The notes: a model not told the origin generated them from the sequence alone. DNA of 45,915 nucleotides from Chara braunii (GCA_003427395.1 BFEA01000123.1:1089410-1135324), one strand, 5' to 3'; numbered from the stretch's first letter, positions 34,373 to 44,458 are shown. A program made the numbers and translations.

Positions 34373-34515
34373 CTAAAACTGCACCAATCTATCAGAAATG
34401 CTTTGATGCACATCAGTCAGACCCTGCTTATTACGAATGGTTAGTCTTTCCCTCTTCCCTTGTCTACTGCAACCACGCTTCTTAGGAGATAGTCGTGAGT
34501 TAAGGGTTGGACACC
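34373..34515 (-). pseudogene. Basic linker ORF fragment between gag and RT, 3' part
   Basis: A minus-strand open frame containing PKKRGCSRQGKRERL, ending in a stop at 34373. Its upstream part lies across the 2.3-kb insertion at 36863 to about 36930. Removing the insertion together with one target-site copy keeps the frame open across the junction. That supports one ancestral ORF of unknown role, possibly the N-terminus of the RT protein. Confidence 0.5.
34506..34515. repeat. Target-site duplication, left, of the GC-ended insertion
   Basis: GTTGGACACC here matches GCTGGACACC at 36853-36862 at 9 of 10 positions, directly outside the inverted ends. Confidence 0.75.
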
Positions 34516-34656
34516 TATGTGACACCCGCGGCCCAGGCCGCGGGCATTTCGGCCTCTGCGACCGAGAATCTCGGCCATGGCCGCAGCCGATGAGGCCCAA
34601 TCCGCAGCCTGTTTTTTTTTCTTTTTTTACCCCAAAAAATAAGTTGAAAAAAAAAA

Positions 34657-34694
<38 letters not shown>

Positions 34695-34699
<5 letters not shown>

Positions 34700-35619
34700 A
34701 AACCCCGACGAAACAGTTTGTCACAGCCCCTCGTTTGTNNNNNNNNNNNNNNNNNNNNNNNNNNNNNNNNNNNNNNNNNNNNNNNNNNNNNNNNNNNNNN
34801 NNNNNNNNNNNNNNNNNNNNNNNNNNNNNNNNNNNNNNNNNNNNNNNNNNNNNNNNNNNNNNNNNNNNNNNNNNNNNNNNNNNNNNNNNNNNNNNNNNNN
34901 NNNNNNNNNNNNNNNNNNNNNNNNNNNNNNNNNNNNNNNNNNNNNNNNNNNNNNNNNNNNNNNNNNNNAAAAAAAAAATCAAAAACTTCTAAAAAACAAA
35001 CTATGTTATGAAGAAACATAAACTAAACAACATTTGCCTGGGCACTACATCCAAATTATTTACCAAATTTGAATTAAAAATCCAATACAGAAAATAAACA
35101 CTATGATAAAAATAGGAAAAATTAAAAAGAGAATTAAAAGGAGTGAGTGTGTCAACACCTTTTCGACACCGCCATCTTTGCCGATTCTTAATTATTTTTT
35201 GGCATTGAAAAATGCCCTGAAAATTTACAGATATGTAGTTTGCATAATCAGTAACTCATTAAAAAAATTTCAAAAAATAATAATTTTTTTTTAGGCCCCG
35301 AGAGAAAGTGAAAACAAAAAGTTAAAAGTGAAAAAAAACGAAATAGTGAGTGGGCGAGCATGTTTTGACACCCCCATTTTTGACGATTTTTAATTGTTTT
35401 TTGGCTTAGCAGAATGACTTCAAAATTTATAGGCGTGTAGGTTACATCATAGAGAACTCAAAAAAAAAAACAATTCAGAAAAACAAACTTATTTTTAGGC
35501 CCCGAAATAGTTTTTGGCGGGGGCCAAACCTGGAGGTGTTCGGCCCCGAAACGGGACCCCGAACGCCCGAACGTTCGGGGGCCAGCCCGGGGGCCCCCGA
35601 ACGTTCGGTCAAGTAACCC
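34695..35619 (+). mobile_element. TA-flanked element, family A copy 2, with assembly gap
   Basis: The right part (34969-35619) aligns throughout with copy 1 at 16239-17005, including the two subrepeats, GGCTTAGCAGAATGACTTCA and the CCGAACG-rich end, and finishes CAAGTAACCC followed by TA. The left end is placed at CGGTGAAACCCCGACG next to a TATATA run, but 230 bases are missing in between. The element sits in an AT dinucleotide tract on both sides, like the other copies. Confidence 0.7.
34739..34968. other. Assembly gap (230 N)
   Basis: The N run lies inside a family A element just before its poly-A tract. The true length is unknown. Confidence 0.98.
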
Positions 35620-35936
35620 TAGTATATATGTATATATATATATATATATGGGGGTGTAGGGCTTGGAAAACCTTACACTCCTATATATATTTTTTTGGAA
35701 GCCGGTTTTGTTTAAGATTTTAAAAAATTAAAAAACCAAATAGATTTACATAAAATCAAAAAATATATATATAAAGAAAAGCAGGATTTTTTTTTTGTCA
35801 TTTTTATCATGAGATATATGGTCCCTGAGTTGACCCATATTTTTTTTTGAAATGGATTTCTGTTTTTTGCAGGGAAATGAGGTGTTTAAAAAAAATGGAG
35901 ATGCAAAATTTGAAAACAAATAAACAAAAAAACGGT
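35620..35936. other. AT-rich interior of the GC-ended insertion
   Basis: TATATA runs (35622-35650) are followed by AT-rich sequence with no feature. Confidence 0.5.
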
Positions 35937-36008
35937 TTGATTGATTGATTAATTGATTGATTGATTGATTGATTGATCCGATTTAATTGATTGATTGATT
36001 GAGTGTGA

Positions 36009-36088
<80 letters not shown>

Positions 36089-36094
36089 TGTGTG

Positions 36095-36134
<40 letters not shown>

Positions 36135-36253
36135 TGTGTGTGCGTGTGTGTGTGTGTGCGCTCTTGCGCAGCTCTTCCCACACGCAGCTGCGCAAGAGCG
36201 CACACACACACGCGCNTGCGCAAGAGCGCACACACACACGCGCGCGCGTGCGC

Positions 36254-36309
<56 letters not shown>

Positions 36310-36508
36310 AAGAGGTGTGTATGTATGTGTGTGTCTGTGTGTGTGTTTGTGTGTGTGTGGGCGCGCGTGCCGGGGAGGGGAGGGAGGACCCCTCTTCCAC
36401 CAATCAATGAATCAATGAATCAATGAATCAATCAATCAACTAATCAATCAATGAATCAATCAATGAATCAACCAATGAATCAATGAATCAATGAATCAAT
36501 CAATCAAC

Positions 36509-36539
<31 letters not shown>

Positions 36540-36548
36540 CAAATCAGC

Positions 36549-36607
<59 letters not shown>
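35937..36607. repeat. Palindromically arranged microsatellite block
   Basis: In order: (GATT)n 35937-36002, (GT)n 36010-36158, a 26-bp perfect inverted repeat (36148-36173 with 36186-36211, 12-nt loop, arms ending CGCTCTTGCGCAGCT), (AC)n and CGCG variants, (AG)n 36256-36302, (GT)n 36314-36358, and (AATC)n 36401-36607. The outer tetranucleotide arms are reverse complements, so the block is roughly symmetric about the central hairpin. One ambiguous base is at 36216. Confidence 0.9.
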
Positions 36608-36819
36608 CACAATTTTTTTTCTTCTATTTTCTTAATTAATTTTGGTACTCGGCAAAAACCAACCCCCCTAGAAAATATATTTTTTTATCTTTTGCTGCGC
36701 AGTCCTATAGAGGAGGACGTGCGCAAGCCCAGATCCCGCGCCGATTTCCTACGAGCGCCTTTTCTTGAGCGTGGCGCGACCGCAAAAGAACTCGGCCGCG
36801 CAGTCTCGGCCGGGGCCTA
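36608..36819. other. CpG-rich right arm of the GC-ended insertion
   Basis: From about 36700 the DNA becomes rich in GCGC, CGCG and GGCCG words, leading into the palindrome at 36820-36838. No gene is seen. Confidence 0.5.
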
Positions 36820-36852
36820 GGCCGCATGATCTGCGGCCTTGGGGGTCACGTA

Positions 36853-36862
36853 GCTGGACACC
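36853..36862. repeat. Target-site duplication, right, of the GC-ended insertion
   Basis: GCTGGACACC; partner at 34506-34515. The PLE sequence resumes after it. Confidence 0.75.
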
Positions 36863-37353
36863 AGTGAGAAATAAAGAAGGACTCAACTTTTCTGATTTCA
36901 CCAACTGGTGGGAATGCGATCGCGATAGCGACGTAAGACCACTAACCCTTTTTGCAAAACCATTGCCTAAGCCTATAGCTGGAACTTACCCTACAGTCAG
37001 AAGAGATCTCACATGCTCATGTCATCTAGTCGTAAAATTACGAAGAGTAGACCCGATGTTTGTAGCACGAAACGAGGGGGAGATCAGAAGGTAGACACAC
37101 GGCTGAGTAGGGGAGAAAAGGTCGTATCCTAAGTAAGAAAGACTTCACCAGATATCCACAAATTTCCTAGCTGATGCCAACTAACCAGAGATAGATAGGA
37201 TAATAACTAAAAATCGCGTTCATGCTTCGCTATCTTCATAATTCCTTCCTCTCTTCAGTACTGCAGCCCGATTACGAAGAGTTTCACGCAAAAGGTCCCA
37301 GACACAGGTCAGATCTACAGATCATCAGGAGGGATTCTCCTCCTGCGTGTCAG
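36863..37353 (-). other. PLE linker between gag and RT, 5' part
   Basis: On the minus strand this follows the gag stop. An open frame begins after a TAG at about 36940 and continues across the insertion site. The rest has stops in all frames and is probably non-coding linker. Confidence 0.45.
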
Positions 37354-38845
37354 CTACAATGTTGTTGAGTCCACCATCATCTGATTCCTCCCCATACGCA
37401 TCCCGGACTCTGATTTCTGCCAAATTCGTTGAAGCTTGTTTCTTGTTAAGATACTTGATGTGGTCTGCCTTATAGAGCGACTCAAGCTGATACTCGATTT
37501 GGTTAGGCGTTCCTTCTTTAGATCTTCAATGTACTTGACACGACTTTCTTTACCACATGAAGCAACGACTTCCTTCTTACGTGGGTTGATACGGTCAAAG
37601 CCCAAGGGCTCGTCTTTGTTGCTGCGGCGTGCTGGAGAGACCGAGCTTCGTCGCGTCGTATTACCGGCTACAGAAGCAAACAAGTCAGCCAATCGAGCAA
37701 ATAATCGATTCCCTGCAGATGTCTTCTCCAATGCCCTACCGCGAGAAGTACCAGGTTCAGTGGAGCCAGGAGCCTCCTTCTTAGGGTAAGGTGGAAGTGG
37801 TAGAGGGGACGGAGGAGGCGGGTTAGAAGAGGATCGAGTAGGGGGAGGGGGAGGGGGCTGAGCGCACTGGGAAAGCGGTAGGAGGTGAGGGACCAGGATT
37901 CGCATTTGGGTAGGCAGTTCCTGTTTTGAGAGACGATCCTAGCTTCTCTACAATCTCCATCATGCGTCTGATTAGTCCAAACTGATGGTCTTGAGCTCGT
38001 TGTACATTATCAATTTCCATTTGATTCAGTAGTAGACCAACATCAAGTCCAGATACTTGAGGAGCACTTGGCTTGGGTTGTTCAGCTGTACGAGCCTTAC
38101 CCTGTGCCGGAACGATAGGAGGCGACCCTTCAATCTCATCTTGAGATCTCTTCCGATTGTCACAGCTGTCTGAGACAACTTCCTTACCCATTCTCCGCTT
38201 TGGTTCACCCACCGCTCTTTCGATCTCCTTCCAGATCCTCTTATTTTCTTCCTCTGTGCGAGTCTGATGTTGCTTATCCAGTTCCTCCATCTTTGCGTTG
38301 ATCATTCTCACCATCATAGCCTCCTTCTTGGCTTGACGGACTTCTTCTTCCTCCAGGCGTTGCTTCTCTTGTTCCTTGCTGATTCAGGCCTGCTCTTCCT
38401 TACAGAGACGGTCTTCTTCCTCACGTCTTCTGTCCTTCTCCTCCCTTCTGTCATTGGCAAGCTCTCGGAGCAGGGAGACAACCTCGCCTTCATTAGTCCT
38501 GTGTCTAGGGGCCCATGGAGCCGTCGTAGGATGAGGGAGAGGGTTGGGTCGGTACAAAATGATCACATTCGTTTGAGATGATGATGGTGACGAAACAACC
38601 TGCGGGGGAGGGGGAGGGGGAGGAGCAGGAGGGGCTTGGGCAAGCGGTGGGGTAGAAGCTGTGTAGATTGCTTGAGCATACGTTAGAGGAGGGTACGAGG
38701 AAGAGTTAGCACCAAAGCGACCAATCGGTACCCCAGAAATTAGTGCTTCCTGACGAGGGTACGAACAGTTCCTTGCGAAGTGCCCAGGTTGTCTGCAATT
38801 ATAGCAGACACGGTCGTAGTTCGGGTAGTGCATTCCATCTGCCAT
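37354..38845 (-). pseudogene. Gag-like protein with CCHC zinc knuckle, broken
   Basis: The likely start is the ATG at 38845 (MADGMHYPN). About 15 codons in, CYNCRQPGHFARNC is a C-X2-C-X4-H-X4-C zinc knuckle, the nucleic-acid-binding motif of retroelement gag proteins, here at the N-terminus. A Pro/Ser/Ala-rich region with PPAPPPPPPP follows, then a highly charged Glu/Arg/Lys segment (EEKDRRREEEDRLCKEE) likely to be a coiled coil. An in-frame TGA at 38384-38386 breaks the frame, which then continues in phase to a frameshift in a CCCCT run near 37840-37855. The C-terminal part, basic and Ser/Arg-rich, ends at 37354. Expected role: packaging element RNA in a ribonucleoprotein. Closest in feel to gag-like proteins I recall from charophyte algae, with no database check. 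Confidence 0.75.
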
Positions 38846-39195
38846 GATCCTATGGTTCGATAGGAACGATAATAACGACGAAGCTAATAACCCCTGCTTC
38901 ACGGAGGATCTGTGTCCTACGTGTGACTTCCTTGATAAAACAGTTGGCACATCTGACAAAACTCGATTGGATTCGAATGGGTTCCGAAGTAGGTGATTTA
39001 ATAAGGATACGGTAACAGACCATAGATGTCATACAGTCAAAATGGTAAGGTAGGAAGGGGAAGGTATTATGGAGTAGACTACGCGATAGACCTAAGCTAA
39101 AAAACTTAAGAAGGAAGCCTAGCAAACTACACCAATGCCTCTACAGACTCTACACCAGACTAGGAGTAACAGAGTGGTTACGGACGCTACCACAG
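38846..39195 (-). other. PLE leader between upstream pseudo-LTR and gag
   Basis: About 350 bp on the minus strand between the end of the upstream pseudo-LTR and the gag start. The gag frame stays open upstream to 38959, giving an alternative ATG, but the knuckle-proximal start at 38845 is the simpler choice. No promoter element is recognised. Confidence 0.45.
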
Positions 39196-39419
39196 ACTTG
39201 GAGGAGAACACAATAACAAGGATGCGTAACAACCAACAGGTCGTGCTCAGAACGGGAGAGAACTAGTAGAGAAGAAGAGACAGAACATAGATATGGAGAG
39301 TGGAGAGAGGGAGAGAGAGAAATAGCATATACAGAAAGCCATATGGAGACTCATGTACGCGCAAAATGCAATTGGCACTTTTAATGAAAAATTCAAGAAT
39401 GATCGAAGTGCCAATCTGG

Positions 39420-39478
39420 CGTGATCCCTACGATCGTTTCAACCATCCGCCAGTGACGGTATCATCAGAGGAAGCGCA
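39420..39478 (-). ncRNA. Hammerhead ribozyme-like motif, upstream pseudo-LTR
   Basis: Sister of the motif at 30041-30099. CTGATGA lies at 39468-39462, GAA at 39440-39438, the short stem III at 39437-39430, and the predicted cleavage base A at 39429. Stem II keeps six pairs despite several loop substitutions. Stem I has a G-U pair at its base (39469/39428) and one C-A mismatch in its outer part (39476/39422), so this copy is slightly decayed. All catalytic core boxes are intact. Confidence 0.65.
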
Positions 39479-40504
39479 TGTGAGTGTCTCCTCCTATTCT
39501 GCTTATATAGTCCCATATCGGCATACTATGCTCTCTCACACATATTTTTTCACGAAGCCAAAAGGTAGAGTATCATCTAGAGGTAGAGAGACAAGTGAGT
39601 AGAGGTGTAAAGGAGAGTGAAAGAGATCTGGGAGAGAAGTCACGAGCAGGAGGAGAACGGTGGGAGGAGTACTATCGACTGCTAAACATAGCACCTGCCA
39701 TCTGCCATCTAGCACTACATGCCATTGAAACTGTCGAAGAAACTATTAGCTAAGACGAGCAGAACAAAGTCTACAAGGTTAACAAGCTTGCTCAGAGATA
39801 GTGAGGGCAGAACCTAGTCCACTTATGACTGAAATTGGCTCTAGATAATCCACTTTAAAAACCAAAGGAGCATAAGCGCACAACGAGAGAACCGATGAAA
39901 AAGGAGTTGAGGCCGAGTTGTGGTCGCATACGCAACCGTCCTGACCAAAGAGGGACCAGATATGATTTCAGATCTCAAAGATAGTGAGGCAGCATGCGCG
40001 GGAAGAGAAGGGAAAGCCTGCCAAAAAACTCCCTAAACATAGCGCCTGCCCCCTGCTATCAGGCACTAAAGGCCATTTTAACTGTCGGAGAGACTACCTG
40101 CAGAATGAGTCAGACCCTAGGTAGAGTATTGTCACGGAGGATTAGAAAGTTGCTCAGAGAAGGTATCAAAATAGGTCGGGACGCCGAGATTAAAGCATGT
40201 GTTTGAAGCCACCAACAGAGGAGGAAACCATAGAAGATTCGAAGCGGACCATGCTTACCACCATTATTGAAGTGCGTATGCCACAGAAGAAAGATCGTTC
40301 CTCGTTCCTGTCTCTTGTCAGGCACAAGATGGTCTAGTTAGGCCGGTCCTTGTCTCCAATACATCCACAACAGAAACCAACAGAGCAAAAGTTCCAAATA
40401 GAGTTTGGGCGAGTGGTGGCAGCATGCGTACGCATTCAGATCATAAGGGGAACGTCTGACAATATCAGATCTCAAGATAGAGCAAGCGGAGGGACAGGGT
40501 TTCG

Positions 40505-40505
<1 letters not shown>

Positions 40506-40554
<49 letters not shown>
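40506..40554. repeat. AG microsatellite in the upstream pseudo-LTR
   Basis: About 49 bp of (AG)n at the same homologous position as 31625-31674. Confidence 0.97.
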
Positions 40555-40559
<5 letters not shown>

Positions 40560-40728
40560 GGTAAAAAAGACAGAGAGCAGGTGGCTGAAGCAAAAAGGTG
40601 ATACGAACCGTTTCCAAAAACATACGTGAGTATCATCAATTGTCGGGGAAGAGGCTGCGAGTCAGGTGCTTCTGGAGTAGTCGGAGAGGTTCCTTACCGC
40701 CGTAGTAGTAGCAGGGCAGCAGAGTCGC

Positions 40729-41097
40729 TTAAGAGGTGAGTAATACAATCGTAATGAAGTGCTCACGCTCGTCCTGCCCTCCTTCAGTGGCATTGATGAT
40801 TGGTACGCTTAGTAAACTCAAGAGGCGAAGTTCATAGTGTGGGCTTCCATAAACCAAATGGTAGTTCGGCTGAGAGAGGTAATTGAGACGAAGAACTAGC
40901 GAGAGGCGGCGGGTGTATAGTCTAGCCGAAAAAGGGACTGAATTGGGTGGGAAGCGATTAATCGGGTGGAGAACTAGGACGGTAGAGCAGGAGGGGGCGA
41001 GGTTCGATTCGATCCAAGAAAGACAAAATAGCGACCCAAATATCCCAGACTCCTTCATGGTTATCAGAGAAAGCCCGAAGGCAATTTGTAAACATGG
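40729..41097 (-). pseudogene. RT C-terminal fragment in the truncated PLE copy
   Basis: A minus-strand open frame of about 120 codons homologous to the C-terminus of the RT at 31850-34303. Shared words include INRFPPNS, LRLLSLLSVPIINATEGGQD and ITIVLLTS, ending at a TAA at the same place. This copy keeps Tyr where the longer one has a stop, so it preserves the original C-terminus better. It has no RT catalytic motifs because of 5' truncation. Confidence 0.75.
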
Positions 41098-41109
41098 CTC
41101 TAGGGCATG
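41098..41109. repeat. Target-site duplication of the PLE insertion, right
   Basis: CTCTAGGGCATG; partner CTCTAGGCCATA at 29816-29827. The first few bases also resemble the RT sequence at the truncation point, so the exact junction is ambiguous by several bases. Confidence 0.6.
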
Positions 41110-41232
41110 AGCAAAACGGTCTTTTTTTTTTTTTTTTTTTTTTTTGCTAAAACGCCATCGCCCGGAAATCCGGACGACCATGGTACCGGACGTACGGGGG
41201 AGACGTCCGATCTCCGGACCATTGGTAACCTA
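41110..41232 (-). mobile_element. Family B copy 2, right part
   Basis: Continues the element interrupted at 29827. AGCAAAACGG and T23 (41122-41144) are followed by the CpG-rich end CCGGACGTACGGGGGAGACG, then ACCATTGGTAACCTA. The terminal 50 bases match the left end of copy 1 in inverse orientation (TAGGTTACCAATGGTCCGG). Confidence 0.8.
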
Positions 41233-41857
41233 GTTTTTTATGTAATAAAAATAAGACGCAATGCTATGAGTTTAGAAAAAAAAAACATATGATTCTCTTT
41301 TTCATACACCATGCCTTTTTTTTCTTTTTTTTTGCTTTAATTTTTCTCTCTCACACGTGTGTAGTGGAGGCGTCCAACGTGTTTACTAGCATCACGTCTT
41401 GGACAATTTTGGTCATGTTGCTTCGATTTGTGGGTCAAATGCTTGCCAACCCGTGCTCGTTGGGTAGTGATAGTTGATTACTGAGTCCAACAACCTATGG
41501 CAATCGGAGTGTGTTGTTGTGATATGTAGTTAAATTCCACTCCCCGACGTTCAATTTCCAGCGACTCCATCACTTCATAACCATGACTTAAGTCGACGTC
41601 GGTAATTGTGCCTAGATCCAGCCGCCGCATGGAAGCAGGGGAGAAGCAACATCTTGAGACGTGTGATTTAACAACCGAGAACGGGAGAGGAAAGATGGGG
41701 AATGGATGGGGCTTGCTTGGAATTGCTTTGCTGGTACTGTTCGTCCGTCACCATTGATTGCTGGTTCAAATACGGACAACGTGTCAAGATTAACGCTTGC
41801 CCTTGTGTTCCTCTGTTTTGATGGTCGATCATAGAAAGAGTGAGAGAGTGAGCGAGT

Positions 41858-41861
<4 letters not shown>
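41233..41861. other. Unassigned region
   Basis: Nothing is supported. T-rich near 41310-41345. Confidence 0.45.

Positions 41862-41937
<76 letters not shown>
41862..41937. repeat. AG microsatellite
   Basis: A nearly perfect (AG)n of 76 bp. It does not lie in recognisable PLE sequence. Confidence 0.97.
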
Positions 41938-41941
<4 letters not shown>

Positions 41942-43975
41942 TACTTCCTTTCTGAAGGGGCCGCATGTATATTGACCATGTCATCGTTGTTTGGGACCAT
42001 GGGGACAAGCAGTCCAGATAACGGGAGCACGTAGTAGGCTTTCATCACTCGATAACCTCGCACCGAAAAAATGTACTTAGTCTACGAGGTCGACATCATG
42101 GGGCTCACAACCACAAAGTTGCATTTAAGTTTTACGCTCGTGCAAATTGGATGTCAGAGATGATGGTAGTCATGCGTAAAGTCAGTGAAACGATCCTCAA
42201 TCGATGCACAAATGTGGATGACATGCTCACCAACGTTATGTCGATCCTCATGAAAAATATCACTCTAGGGTACGCGACCCATTAAGGACAAGATGTGTTT
42301 TTGCACACTATCATGAATCTCTGACTCGTTGGAAGGGTATGACTCTGTAGACTATCGCAACTTGACACGCTCAGAGGAGACGTTTCCATCCAGACAAATA
42401 CATAGTCCTCGCTTAGTTGTAAGGGATAGGAAGAATGTGACGATGGAGTTATTGGTCCATCATATCAGACCGTTATGAAATGACAAACTTCATCTTTGTG
42501 GGCCTTTTTATTTCTTAGAGATAAATAGAAAAATTTTGATATCGGTGTATACACATGTAGATATATAGCATAAGTTAATGTTATTTTTTCATTCATAAAC
42601 TTTTTTTTTTTTTTTTGTCATGGTTCAAGTGACAAACTTGGTTTGTACTTATTCTACTTGTTGGGCCATGCAATGTTTTGTATTCTTATCTGTTACATTG
42701 ACAATGTGTTTATTTTCAAATTGTCCTTTACTTCATCTTTCGCTTCTTATTTAACCTTTTTTTTTTTTTTTAAATCTTCTTCATTTTTTTTTATTTCGTT
42801 TTGATCTTCTCATTCCTTTACTTTTTTTTTTCATTCTTATTCTTATCCTTCTTACTCTTCTCCCTCGTTCGTTGTTGTCCTGCTTCTTCGTGAATTGTCA
42901 TACGTTCCTCTACATCTATTTAATCTTTCTCGTCTTGTTTTTTTTTTTCCCCTTTCCTTAAGGTCTTCTTCATTTATTTTTAATCTTCTTCATCTTATTT
43001 TTCTCATTCTTTCTCTTCTTGTTTGTCAAATTTTTTTTGTTTTTTTTAACTAATTTTTCTCCTATGTCCTTTGATAGCTTTTTTTTTTTATCCGCTTCTT
43101 TTACTGCATGTTTTACATTATTTTCGTTGGTTAGTTCTTCGATATGCCTCTCTTCCTACATCTAATTTTTTTAGTTTTAATGTATTAATTGATTTGTTAT
43201 CTTTTGCATGCACGTCAACTACAAATATCCTTCCTTCCACCATTATCTCGTCTACTACGTGGATAAGTTTTTTTATCCCCAAGAAAACATGATCTTGCAT
43301 ATGACGAGATGTCACATGTATCGATTTATGAACTATACAATACCAACGATGTAATGGAGTCGCCACTTGGACAACAAAGCAATAAATTAATGATTCTTAA
43401 TATAGTTCATTCAATGAACCAATAAATCAATAGCTAATTTGATCAATCAATAAACGAGTTATCCAAATTAGCAATCCATAAAGCATGTAATATATCGACC
43501 AATTGTTCCACAATTGATCAATCAATCGGTTAATTTAAGTCCATCAAGGTGGTAAGCAACATATTACTCAATAAGAAGACAAATCAATAATTTCATCATC
43601 GATCATGAGATCTACAGATCACTTAAACAACCATAAAAACCTATATTAGTCATTGAATATATTTTGTGAATATTTGGAGACGAGCATAAAGAGAAGGTAA
43701 TCTGATAAACGGCTTGTCTGTTATTACACAAATCGTGTAAGCTCACTTTTTTTATTTGTACTTGTTGATAAACCCTGCATTTCAAGAGTGGAAAAAAACA
43801 ATACTTACTTATATGCCCCATTTATATTGTCAAAAAAAAAAAAAAAATTCTTAAGACATTGGACTCTCATAAACTAAAATTTTAATATTTCGTAGGTTAA
43901 ATAAGTTGGTTACAATTTGGTATTAAGTTACTAATAAATTAGTAATAAAATACTTATAATCTAGGAAGATTTTCT
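41938..43975. other. Unassigned region
   Basis: A + frame without an ATG is open for about 88 codons at roughly 42021-42285 (including NWMSEMMVVMRKVSETILN), then broken; no family is recognised. From 42590 to 43110 the DNA is T/TTC-rich. From 43380 to 43600 it holds degenerate AATC/AATCA repeats related to the tetranucleotide microsatellites elsewhere. Confidence 0.35.
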
Positions 43976-44458
43976 TGTCCGGCCAGGCTTGCCCAGTCAG
44001 GCACCTGCGCGTGATGCCCAGGCGGGTCTTACGCCCGGGCTAACCAGGTGTGAAAAAAAAAAAAAAAAAAAAAAAAAACCTTCTGCACTCTCCCAAAGGA
44101 CCCCAAATCCGAGATCTTCTTATTTTTTTAAGGTTGACTTTGAAGGGGGGGGAAAGGGGGATATAAATCTATTTTAAAGGGGCTAAGGGGTTTAGACTTT
44201 AAACGGGGTTGTCTTAGTGTGATTCTGTTATTTTCTTCTTTATCTCCGATTCGGTGAGGAATTTTGATGTGACCCTTAGCCAAAAGTTATTTGTATTGCA
44301 AATCTACACAACGTATGTTTTGTTTGGATTTTTTTTACTTTCGTTTTTTTTGGGGGGGGGCGTTAAGGTTGCCCGAAACCGTGCCCGGAGGTCATGTCCG
44401 TCAGGGCGCCCGGGCGTGTATCCGGGCACAAGTTGTGTGGCCAGCCGCCCAAAAAAAC
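43976..44458. mobile_element. GC-ended, poly-A-containing element (tentative)
   Basis: The left end is GC-rich (TTGTCCGGCCAGGCTTGCCC..., with CGCCCGGGCT) and followed by A26 (44053-44078). The right end after G8 (about 44351-44359) is again GC-rich with GCGCCCGGGCG and GGCCAGCCGCCC. The layout of GC-rich ends, homopolymer and AT-rich core resembles families A-C, but the inverted ends match only in short words and no target duplication is clear. Confidence 0.4.

Larger units (their letters stand above)
34516..36852. mobile_element. GC-ended DNA transposon-like insertion with 10-bp TSD (Mutator-like?)
   Basis: Ends are TATGTGACACCC and, inverted, TACGTGACCCCC (10 of 12 matches), flanked by a 10-bp direct duplication. 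Inside each end lies a GGCC-rich palindrome: 34525-34544 (CCCGCGGCC, CA, GGCCGCGGG) and 36820-36838 (GGCCGCA, 5-nt loop, TGCGGCC). A target duplication of 9-11 bp is typical of Mutator-like elements, which is why I suggest that class. No transposase is visible. The interior holds a family A element, a 230-bp gap and a microsatellite palindrome, so without the family A copy it would be about 1.4 kb. It interrupts the PLE between gag and RT. Confidence 0.72.
29828..41097 (-). mobile_element. Composite Penelope-like retroelement with gag-like ORF and pseudo-LTRs
   Basis: Read on the minus strand the order is: 5'-truncated copy of the element's 3' part (41097-39196), about 350 bp leader, gag-like ORF (38845-37354), linker, RT (34303-31850), 3' region (31850-29828). 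The first and last parts are direct repeats of each other, the pseudo-LTR arrangement reported for Penelope-like elements. The RT has the N-terminal NPG segment and GIPMG motif B seen in that group, and both pseudo-LTRs carry a hammerhead-like motif, also reported for the group. Two later insertions interrupt it (34516-36852, 30536-31061). Stops and frameshifts make it inactive. A CCHC gag-like ORF is not a typical PLE component. It might instead belong to an unrelated neighbour, though the layout argues against that. Confidence 0.7.
39196..41097 (-). repeat. Upstream pseudo-LTR (5'-truncated PLE copy)
   Basis: About 1.9 kb, matching the downstream pseudo-LTR (29828-32217 minus its insert). 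On the element's sense strand it starts inside the RT C-terminal region and runs to the element's 3' end, then gives way directly to the leader of the longer copy. This head-to-tail, 5'-truncated arrangement is the pseudo-LTR configuration of Penelope-like elements. Confidence 0.85.

Noticed and set aside
35807-36426. His/Thr- and Cys/Val-rich frames on both strands
   Set aside because: They are translations of GT/AC, AG and tetranucleotide microsatellites.
39994-40206. A 70-codon + frame inside the upstream pseudo-LTR
   Set aside because: The homologous segment of the other pseudo-LTR has stops in this frame, so it is not conserved as protein.
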